Source: Melieria omissa (taxonomy: Eukaryota > Arthropoda > Insecta > Diptera > Ulidiidae). Taken from it: a stretch of DNA of 64,000 nt. The notes beneath the pieces are model-generated. The model ran no database searches, was not told the origin of the DNA, and saw only the letters and a list, made by a program, of their open reading frames with translations. Both the position numbers and the translations under genes were made by a program. The stretch is taken from assembly GCA_963971225.1 (NCBI GenBank), contig OZ020268.1, positions 108,592,830 to 108,656,829 of the forward strand. Direction: 5' to 3'. Below, piece after piece: positions 45,066 to 55,090 of this stretch (its first letter is position 1; each line of letters begins with the position of its first letter).

Positions 45066-45183
45066 AAATAACGCTTTGAGTTTGAGTCCAGAATCGTGTA
45101 AGATAGAAGCATCTTATTGCGGCCCTATGCTTCAGAGAGGAGTAAACAAGGAGAAAAAGGCTTTGAGTGTATAAAAAAAAAAT

Positions 45184-45478
45184 TGTGTTTTTTCTTTTTC
45201 TTTTTGACTGGCACGACAGTCCAATTACGAGACTAAGGTCTAGCAACCATCCACCTACAGTGTTATGCCGATTCCGAACGGCGAGTTGGGAGCTTTTTCA
45301 TAGGCAATTTTACTTTCAGAAGTGTGCCATTTCCTGCTGAGAGGACAGCCGCCGAAAGAAAAATTGTTGCTTTCCTTTTTTTTTCAGTGTTAACGCAACG
45401 GGGTATTGAACCTGGATTCGTGCATCGCATTCTCTCGCGGCCCAATGCACTAGCCAACTGAGCTACGGCGACTGCCGT
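45184..45478 (-). mobile_element. tRNA-derived SINE, family A, near full length
   Basis: On the minus strand, GTCGCCGTAGCTCAGTTGG gives an exact A-box (TAGCTCAGTTGG, 45454-45465) and GGTTCAATACC a B-box (45402-45412). A body of about 190 bp follows, ending GCTAGACCTTAG...GTGCCAGTC and then an A-rich tail (AAAAAGAAAAAGAAAAAA) at 45184-45205. Related copies lie at 19505-19690 and 20173-20227, and possibly at 61425-61560. A target duplication was not evident. Confidence 0.82.
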
Positions 45479-48400
45479 GAAACTCATCAGAGACTATAAT
45501 GACGCCTTGACATAGAAAACAAGTTTTGTTCCAAGCTGCTTACGCAAGGAGTACCTATACCGACTTTTCAATTGTTGTAGTAGTTACTAGAAAGCTCTAT
45601 AAAACTTTGATCAAAGAGTGGATGTTGCTACGAGATCACATTTTAGTTATCTGCATTTTTAACTGAGTGTGAAAGACATTTCTGCTAATTGGTCAATTTG
45701 GCATGTTAAGTAATAGAGAATTCATTTAATTGATGACTATGGGAAATTAACAACTAAACCTCCTCTCTTTGACCCTCCCGCCCAGTTTCAAGAAAGTAAT
45801 TTCGAGTAAAATCTCTTCTAAGAACCCTGCTTGACAGTAGCAAAATCAGCAATTAACATGTTTGGTTCACTGTAAGACCAACGCAATATTTTTCCATTAC
45901 CCTACAATAATGTTTAATATTTTTATTTAATGCAAACACAAAAATCAAACATTCTTCCAAACATTAAATTGTTACCCCATTAAATTACAACTAAGTTTAT
46001 TCCTCAAATTTAATTGAAAACTGCATCTCCCATTACCACTCAATGTTCCAACAAATTCTTGCAAATAAACCCAAATCATTGCTTGCAAACATCTTTTCAT
46101 AATTTTACCAAAAATGTTCTCTTGCCAAACACAAATTCCAACTGTAACTGCATAGACATCATTCAAAACCAAATAAATTTCACTTCTCCAAATGCACCAA
46201 AGTAAATCACAAGAAATTATTCAAATATTTTGCCAGTCACGGTTTTTCTAAACTTTTCTTGTGCCAAATTCCAATTAAAATTCTAACAATTGCAATTTCT
46301 ATAAATTTCCTTAAAACATTTTTCTTGTTTCCTCTCTCTCTCTTTCTCTTCTGTCATTCCTGCAATGTCTCACTAATCACTCCCATAACTAAAATTCCAA
46401 TTACAACAACCAAAGCGCAGCGCACTGCAAATCCCAAGTTGACTTCGCTTCCTGCCAGCATTGCACTGCACTGTTGTTGTCTACACTCGACGCTGCGCGT
46501 CCGCCCACAGCCGCTGCCATATTTGCATATAAATTTCAGCAACCAGTAATAAAGAAATAAGAAAAAACTAAATGAATTTCACAAAACCCAACCCAAAAAA
46601 GAAGACAACCCCGAACTTTCATTTCAACTTTTCATTTTTCTTGCTCGTTCTCGGTTCTCGCTGTGCTCGTGCAATGTGCTGCCGCATTTTTCGCCGCCCG
46701 ATTTTTCTACTGTTTTACCGTATGAACATTTCCACCGTACGCTGCAAAACTTGTAATTACACCCTGTGGCAAGATAATGTACACAGTGCACGCTGCACGA
46801 CGTTTGCCTCCCACCGACTTCAGTTCTTTTGTTACATCCGCTTCGTGCGCGTTGGCGCAGTTTATTTTTTTTTCGTAATTTTATTTTTTGTTATATTCCT
46901 TGATGTTACTTCAGAAATAGTTTTTTCCCAGACTGCGCCGAAATTTACACATTTACAGCTTATGCGATTATTTTGCATATTTATGTGCGTACATGGCAGA
47001 GGTTATGTGTGTGTGTGCAAGCGCCTAAAAATATGCCACGAAGAAATGCAAAAGCCATGAGAATTGTAAAATCGCGTTTCTCACACAACTTTCGGCAAGT
47101 TGGTTTGTCTTTTTATAACGATTCGTAAAAATTGTCCTGCCATCATTTCGGCACAGTGTGCGCCTGTTTATTTGCTCAGTGCCAAAGCAAGTTGAAGGCT
47201 GGAGCCAACTGAATCGCGGGATAATGCAATATAACGTTATGCCTAAAACTGTGCCAAGGGAACGAAGCCATACAGAAAAATGTATTTCACAGATGAAATT
47301 CGTAGAAACATAAACTTAACTGCAGCGTTCAAAATATTAATTTATAACCCAAACAGTGTAGAAATGTGTGATTTATTAGATTTTAGCGCTCTGAAGGACA
47401 CAAGACCGCATATTGCATATATATAGTTGAATTTTTAATGTATTTCAAGTTTTTGTAATTGAAAGCGAGCTAAAAAATAATGAAAATTTCGAGGGAGCTG
47501 AGTGATTGTGGATGTTTTAAAAAAATAAATATTTAACTACAGTTGAACCAAGTTGAGTACAATTGTGTAGATCATAAAGGCCCATTGCAATACCACAATC
47601 AATCAAGCTTAAGATCGCTCAGTCATTGAACCAGTTTGAGCTCCTTACGAAGCCTAGTAAACTGTGAACTATCCAATTGGTTGTATTCGGTACATGTTCG
47701 AAAAAACAATTTGCCCACATGAGTCTTCCTTCTTCTGGATAATGCGATTCAATTGCTTCAAGATGAAATGCTTTTTCTTTCTTTTCCTCGTCCATAAAAC
47801 TTCGACAGAAGTCATTAGAAAGCAAACTCAATCTTCTTTCGTGAGCGCTAACTACACATAACTCATCAGAACACCAATCATGATTCTTATCTGGTCCCTT
47901 TTTAGTGAGAGAAGTTCTCTAGAAACACTTTCTTTACAACAACAACTATTTGCTTCAGCCAGAAGCGTAGCCAAGTGGGGTTTTCGGTGTCAAACTTATT
48001 GACATACCTATCATTGATCAACGACAGGATCGATCATTATGCATACTAACAAAAAAATTCTTTCAGCTTTAAACAATTTAAAGAAAAAATACATTATGTT
48101 TTTGTATATTATTCAATCAAAACAGTCCTCTTCGAAATTAATATTAATGAGCGTTTCAGATCGTTGGCCTGAAGGTTCTTCAAAATATCGGTACACGCCT
48201 TTCTTTTGATGAGTTCTACCTCCTCGAAACGCTTTGCTTTCATCGGCAAATGCATTTTTCTGAAAAGGTGAATGTTGACAAGTTGAAAGTGAAACTAGTG
48301 GCTGATGAGATTTTTAGTCAAAACATAAATCACAAATATCTATCGATGAGGCTGTGTTAGTCAAGACTTACCACTTTTCATTTTCCAAATGTGTAGCTAA

Positions 48401-48759
48401 AATGCGTAATTTTTATATTTTTGAGATGCTTAATTACATTTTTAAGAATTTCATTAATATTTTGTGTGATGTTTGGTGAAATCACGCACAGTTTTGATGG
48501 ATTCTGCGGTGATTGCGGATTTCAGTTGTCATCATTTATGTTCTCACAAGGGTTTTTAATTTCACGTATATCACTTGTGAACTCCGCCATGGGAGGAACA
48601 ATTATCACCAAAAACTTGCTTCATCAATTGAAATAATTGGATTAAAGTTTTACCAAGTTTAAAACAAAACTTACAACTTAACTTGTTCGATGCTCATTTT
48701 TGTTCGAACATACTTTCATTTCAGATGAAATAACTCCGACACAAATTTCATAAAATGCT
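45479..48759. other. Non-coding DNA
   Basis: No gene recognised. AT-rich, with a C/T-rich tract near 46330. Frames at 46259-47060 (up to 162 codons) are Phe/Cys/Arg-rich without a domain. Confidence 0.4.
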
Positions 48760-49480
48760 TACTAAAAAAAGGAAAAAACCAACTGACTAACTGACTGATT
48801 TATCATCAGCCCAAACCCCTAAAGCTGGAAATATAAAATTGTAACTGAAGGTTAAACATTTACTTTCGATAAGACGAGATCTTTTTGAAATTCGGTGTCG
48901 AAAAGGCAAAACATGGGTTAAGGTTTTGTATGAAGAAATTTAATTTAATGTGCCTATTGATTTTCAACTTTATTAAAATACTTCAAATATAATAACAAAA
49001 AAATTATTCGAAACATATTTTTCAATTTTTCAAAAGTAAAAAATTAACGGGCCGAACCAAGGGTTACAACTTTGTATAAAGAAACATAATTTTGTACGCC
49101 TTCTAACTTCAAACTTGGTAAAAGTAATCTTAGTGTGCTTTTGGTTTTTTTGAAAATCTAAATCTGAAGGGCTCAACGATGGGTTAGGAGTTTGTATGGA
49201 GAACCAAGATTTTATGGTCCTTTTGACTTCAAACTTATTTAAATTACTCTCGGTGAGAAATAATTGACACATGTGTTTTATTTTTTCAAAAATAAAAATC
49301 TGAGAGACATGATTTCATGCGTCAAGTGACTTCAAATGTGGTGAAAGCACGCAAATGTGAAATAACTAGATAAGTAATTTTTCGTACAAATATGACGCAA
49401 TCAACAGAGGGTTACAGAGAACTTGATTTATTGGTCCCATTGACTTCAAACTTGCGTCCAAAGTCGCGGGGCCCATCTAG
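48760..49480 (+). mobile_element. Helitron-like element with internal tandem repeats (DINE-1/Helentron type)
   Basis: The 3' end reads AAGTCGCGGGGCCCATCTAG at 49480, followed by T, with a GGGCCC palindrome just upstream. This matches the minus-strand copy at 31159. Near the 5' side, AACTGACTAACTGACTGATT (48780) followed by CATCAGCCCAAAC is a motif seen in insect Helitrons. Between them are three or more diverged units of about 125 bp (about 48920-49330), each with TTTGTAT(G/A)(G/A)AGAA, GACTTCAAACTT and GGGTTA words. No Rep/helicase is encoded, so it is non-autonomous. The exact 5' end is not fixed. Confidence 0.65.
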
Positions 49481-50910
49481 TCTGCCGTATTTCAATAGTC
49501 CTGTTTGCCTTAGAACGCACGGAGTACTAAATTTGCTTACAAGAATTTCTCCAAAATATTCAAAAAGGATTCTTCATAGATTATAGAATTGCACGATGTG
49601 TTTCATTAAACAAATTTTTCTAGATTTTGATTTTTAATTTCAACAAACAGAGACAACAAGTGTAGTTATATGTCATAATTGAAATTTTTTGAGGCCAAAT
49701 TGGCCTATGGCGAATCCCTTTCTTTTGTTTATCTGAAGCTAAGCAAAGGTATCACTCTGGGCAAACCAGTTCTACCTCTTACTGAAGGAGAGCAAAACCA
49801 AGTTTTCAACTCAATACTTATCCTAATAATATTCTTTGAACAAACACAAACATTTCTTACTCAAAAGCACAATTAATTAAAATCTTTTAAGTGCAACATT
49901 TGGCAACATTCTTTCCAATTGGCTGCCCAAACCAAATCTTCTTTAATGCATTTCTCCATTTCCCCCTTAGGGCATTCGCTTTTATTGCTGGCCTCTGCTT
50001 TGCTGCGGTCACCTATGGTTGCTCAAAATTTCATTATCGACACATGCGCACGCAGTGCAGAAAATCTTACGCCACAAGCAGAAGCTTGTGCGTTTATTTT
50101 TCTAATGCCGCAGATTCCAAAGCCACAACACACTCTTGGCGCGTTGCGGCAAGCCAAATGCTCACATTAAAATGCCAATAATTCGACAGTAGACAATTGG
50201 CGTAGCGAGCACGCTCGCTGCCATTACACGTCCGAGTTCACTTGACTTGCCGTTTGCCATTTTCGCTCAAGTTGCACGCTCTTAAATTTGCCTGGCAGCT
50301 TTAACTCCTTCGCCTCGGCCCAGCGGGACGCATAAGAATTAATGAGCAACGCATAACGCGCCCCAATGCCCACTTGCCACATGCCATGTGCTGCCATGCG
50401 CCATGCCTACTGTCGACGAAAGGGCCTGTTAATTTTGGCCAATTTGTTTGTGCACATCATAAAGAAAAATAAAAACAAATTGTCCTAATAAAATGCTACA
50501 TTTGCCGTCAAACGTACAATATATATGTCTATGTCAATGTATGCAGATGTGTGTGTGTGTGTGCGTGTGTGCAGAATAATATTTGCAACAAAGACACGCA
50601 CACGCAGCCGGCACAGACGCGCACAAATATTGCGCGAGACCGGAAAAAAAAATCACACACACTAACACAGAAGAAGCACTATGCGAAATGTTTGTGTGCG
50701 GTAGCAAAGCGACGCAAATCGCAGCCTGACGGGCGCGAAAGTGTAGCGCAACTTCAGCGGTGGCAGCGGCTAACAAAGGCAACCGCAGTCAGCGCGCAAC
50801 CTATTAGCCACATTTGAGCAGCGCCATAAAAGATGATGGCATCATTTGTTGTGGTTTGCCGGCGCTAGTCGCCTGCCGTATTGGCGTTGTCATTATCGTT
50901 GCAATGTAAC
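49481..50910. other. Non-coding DNA
   Basis: No gene recognised. A GC-richer block at 50180-50450 and 50700-50900 and a (GT)n run near 50548-50570 are the main features. Confidence 0.4.

Positions 50911-50968
<58 letters not shown>
50911..50968. repeat. (TTG)n trinucleotide microsatellite
   Basis: About 19 uninterrupted TGT/TTG repeats. The frames that read poly-Val or poly-Thr here are artefacts of the repeat. Confidence 0.98.
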
Positions 50969-51442
50969 AGTATTCGTTTGCTTAGTTGTGGGTCGGTTGA
51001 GTGGCTGAGTAGGTTAGTTGGCTGGTTACTTGTGGGGTCTGATAGGTGGCAGCCCAGCCACAGCGCTGAGTAGACGGTTGCCGTTGATTTGCGCAATTTT
51101 CAAACAATTTGCATGTAGTTGTACAAACGGTTGGGATCACATATGCGTGCACATACATACATACATACATCTATGTTGTATGTGCGCTGTTGGTTGTGTG
51201 TATTTGTAAGCATTCAGTTGGCAATCTGACATCTGCAATAAGCAGCACAAAAAATCAATTTCTCGATGTTGTCGAAGACTTTGTAAATGTTTTTTTTTTT
51301 TTTATAAATTTGAATACCTTTTGCTTCTCTTTACAATATGTTGTTGTTGTTAACTAACTAACTAAGTTTGCTTAGTAAAAATTAATCAATGACATCTACT
51401 ACTTTGCTTTGGTGTCCACACCTGTTACACACAATTAACTGC
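50969..51442. other. Non-coding DNA
   Basis: No gene recognised. It holds short GTTGG/TTGGTTG motifs, (ATAC)n near 51155 and an oligo-T run near 51290. Confidence 0.4.
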
Positions 51443-51445
51443 TTA

Positions 51446-52124
51446 CACCGTGCGACAACAAATTTTAAACACGAAAAAGTTTATATACTCGCGAAACTAG
51501 GGGCCAAATGTAGTAAAACTGCGTTTTTAGTTTTTCTCTCTTATGTCACGTCAGGGTTTTTGTTAAAAGTACTTTGAACTTTCAAGGATATGTTTAATTC
51601 AAAAAATTATTTTTAAAATTGAGCTCATTGTAGAAAAACAATATGGGTATCAAATGAAAGAGAAAAATCCTTAGAATTTTTTATATTTATATTAGAAGTT
51701 TTTTAATCTTCAACTAAACAAAGTTAGAAGGACGAAATTCAAGGATGTTGTAGTGTACATATTAGTCCTCAAGTTGTATTTTTTTCAAATATATCTATTG
51801 GAAATTTCCAAGGATATTCAAGGATAAAGTTTTAAAAGGACATTTTCAATACCTCTTCGTCCTTTTGCACCAAAACATTACAATTAAGATTCTAAGTATT
51901 TTTCTCTTTCATTTGATACCCAAATTGTTATTCTACAATGTGCTCAATTTTCAAAATAATTTTTTGAAATAAACATGTCCTTCAACTTCCAAAGTCCTAT
52001 TAAAGAAAATCCTGACGTCAAAGAGAAAAACTAAAAACGCAGTTTTACTTCATTTGGCCCTTAGTTTCGCAAGTATATCAATTTTTTGTGTGTTTTGAAA
52101 TTTTTTGATTTTTATCGCACGGTG
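51446..52124. mobile_element. Second long-inverted-repeat element with TTA duplication
   Basis: TTA (51443-51445 and 52125-52127) flanks 679 bp that start CACCGTGCGA and end TCGCACGGTG. The arms of about 230 bp (51446-51680 and 51890-52124) are inverted copies; for example, GGGCCAAATG...AGTAAAACTGCGTTTTTAG and GGTATCAAATGAAAGAGAAA occur in both. The centre is unique AT-rich DNA. Size, TTA target and CACYGTGCG ends agree with the element at 33230-33902, although the arm sequences differ, so they may be two families moved by one kind of transposase. Confidence 0.9.
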
Positions 52125-52137
52125 TTATATGTATATA

Positions 52138-52657
52138 CATGGGTGGTCCGATAAGTACTTAGCCTACAGAAAAAAAACCAAAATTTTGGAAAAGTGGCGA
52201 TTTATTTCTCAACGTAGTCTCCTTTCAACTCGATACACTTGACCCAGCGATGCTCCAACTTCTTTAACCCGTATGAAAAATGCGTTTTCTTGACGCCTCC
52301 ATGGCGGCGATAACCTCCTCATTCGACTCAAATTTCTACCCGGCGAATGAGTCTTCCAAGTTTGGAAACAAAAAGAAGTCACACGGGGCCAATTCTGGAG
52401 AATACGGTGGATGGGGCAGCTGTTCGTAGTCTAATGCGACCAATTTGGCGAATCACCGACCGATATTTCTCTTTTTCCATTTTTCTAAAATCCGCGGACA
52501 CGTTCGTTTCCACACGCGGTCAAAACAAAACTACAAATCCAATATGGCTGAAATTTTGACAGTAGCCGTCTACGAGGATGTACTACACGATAGTACACTA
52601 TCTTACGATAGTAGCACCATCGGGCGGTGGCGCTAAGTACTTATCGGACTGCCCACG
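52138..52657 (-). mobile_element. Internally deleted mariner, 520 bp
   Basis: TA lies outside both ends (52136-52137 and 52658-52659). The ends share GTCCGATAAGTACTTAGC in inverted orientation (left CATGGGTGGTCCG, right on the minus strand CGTGGGCAGTCCG). On the minus strand the transposase begins MEKEKYRSVIRQIGRI (about 52481), then jumps directly to the C-terminal part: LPHPPYSPELAPCDFFLFPN, FESNEEVIAAMEAS and KLEHRWVKCIELKGDYVEK, with stops and frame changes. The middle, including the first two catalytic aspartates, is deleted. It lies 13 bp from the long-inverted-repeat element. Confidence 0.88.
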
Positions 52658-52659
52658 TA

Positions 52660-54085
52660 GTTTTTAATTTGTAGGTACAATTTTGTTGTAAATAGCTATG
52701 AATTGTAATGGCCATCGAAATGAAAATACATTTTCTTTTTAATTGCTTTCATAGATTAACATAAATCATTGTTCAAAAAAAGTGTTGAAAACATTTCAAC
52801 GCGAAAAGTTAACGCCCAAAACCCGATTAAAGCCCATTTTGCTCCACAATCACTCGCGCCATGAAACATAACCTCATTTGTGGCCGTTAGTTTCATTATT
52901 ACATATCGATTTATAGGTTTGTGGCCTGACAAGATTTTAAATTGCAAACATGCAAACAACCAACAACAATAATGACACTACAAAAACACTCATAATGCGG
53001 CCATTGTTGACGGCGCGCGCATCGACGACAAACAAATGCACACATTACGCTGCGCATAAATCACACAAAAAATGGCATTTGCAGTGTTGCACCAACTACA
53101 ACAACAAATCGCTCGATAATTTAAATTTTTAATTAAAACGATTCGCATTTGTTAAAGCCAGGCGGCGACATGCCGCAATAATCCTTATCCACGTAACCAT
53201 TTATAGTTAATGACAACGCTGACCATCGACGAATGCACTGCAGCATCAATGCGAACAACAACGCAGCAACGCAATGCGGTCATTTCGTTACTGCGGTCAG
53301 CTGAGGCGGCGGCGGCCCGTGTGCCGGGAAAGCAGTGCGAATTATTATAAATTTAATATGTTCGCAGCGCAGCAAAGGCGTGAACAATCACTGTCCGTCG
53401 CTGTTGTCGCTGTTAAATTGTTGAAAGCGCGCAAATTTGTGCTGTTGTGTTGCTGTCGATGTTGAAATATACGCGAAACGCCAGCGGCAGCCCGAACAAA
53501 GAAAGCCAATTCGCGCACTTCTTTGTTTTTGTAAAAATGAATGTTTTGTTTTTTTTCTTGTTGTTGTTTTTATGGCATACATTGTGCGTTCCTTGTGCAC
53601 ATTCAAAATTAAATTAATTGCAAACCGCGAAAAACAAAGGCGCACGCAGCATCAGCAATGAACATTTCTGTTTGTTGCAGCAGACTGCATTGTTGCCATT
53701 GCCTTTGTCATTGTAGTTGTTATAATCGTATGACGCTGACAGAGTGTTGTTGTTGTTGGAACGTTGTTGCCATAAAACGGGCCTAAATAGTGAATATATT
53801 CGCTATATGTTTAATGAATCGGTGGCAATGTAATGAAAATCGCTTGCCACATGTCGATAGGCTGCGGAAAGGATTCTGTAACAAAAAAGACAAATGGCAG
53901 AAAGAGAAAGAAACTTTATCGATTGCACTAATTGTGTGGAAAACAAAATTTGAAAAGGGACCATGGAAACCAGAAGTACAGCGAAATGAAACTGAAGGTG
54001 AAAGGTGAAAGGTTAAGGGTTAAAGGTAAATTATAAACTTAAAAGACGAGTGAAATATAACCGGAAAATTGTGAAGGACTATGAT
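52660..54085. other. Non-coding DNA
   Basis: No gene recognised. GC-richer at 53000-53530, with CAACAA and GTTGTTG runs. AAGGTGAAAGG-type repeats precede the hexanucleotide array at 53990-54030. Confidence 0.4.
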
Positions 54086-55060
54086 GACTATGACTATGAC
54101 TATGACTATGACTATGACTATGACTATGACTATGACTATGACTATGACTATGACTATGACTATGACTATGACTATGACTATGACTATGACTATGACTATG
54201 ACTATGACTATGACTATGACTATGACTATGACTATGACTATGACTATGACTATGACTATGACTATGACTATGACTATGACTATGACTATGACTATGACTA
54301 TGACTATGACTATGACTATGACTATGACTATGACTATGACTATGACTATGACTATGACTATGACTATGACTATGACTATGACTATGACTATGACTATGAC
54401 TATGACTATGACTATGACTATGACTATGACTATGACTATGACTATGACTATGACTATGACTATGACTATGACTATGACTATGACTATGACTATGACTATG
54501 ACTATGACTATGACTATGACTATGACTATGACTATGACTATGACTATGACTATGACTATGACTATGACTATGACTATGACTATGACTATGACTATGACTA
54601 TGACTATGACTATGACTATGACTATGACTATGACTATGACTATGACTATGACTATGACTATGACTATGACTATGACTATGACTATGACTATGACTATGAC
54701 TATGACTATGACTATGACTATGACTATGACTATGACTATGACTATGACTATGACTATGACTATGACTATGACTATGACTATGACTATGACTATGACTATG
54801 ACTATGACTATGACTATGACTATGACTATGACTATGACTATGACTATGACTATGACTATGACTATGACTATGACTATGACTATGACTATGACTATGACTA
54901 TGACTATGACTATGACTATGACTATGACTATGACTATGACTATGACTATGACTATGACTATGACTATGACTATGACTATGACTATGACTATGTCTATGAC
55001 TATGACTATGACTATGACTATGACTATGACTACGACTATGACTATGACTATGACTATGAC
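54086..55060. repeat. (GACTAT)n hexanucleotide array, about 162 units
   Basis: This is 975 bp of nearly perfect GACTAT repeat. I see only two substitutions, A to T at 54993 and T to C at 55033, both near the right end. Beyond 55060 the array decays into TAAGAC and related units to about 55090. Two plus-strand frames stay open, reading Tyr-Asp and Met-Thr dipeptides, as do two minus-strand frames (Ile-Val, Ser-His). These are consequences of the repeat, with no upstream coding context, and are not called as genes. Confidence 0.98.
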
Positions 55061-55090
55061 TAAGACTAAGAGTAAGACTAAAACTAAGAC

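Noticed and set aside
45400..45478. Possible minus-strand tRNA gene
   Set aside because: Internal promoter boxes belong to a SINE head; the downstream body and A-rich tail are shared with other copies.
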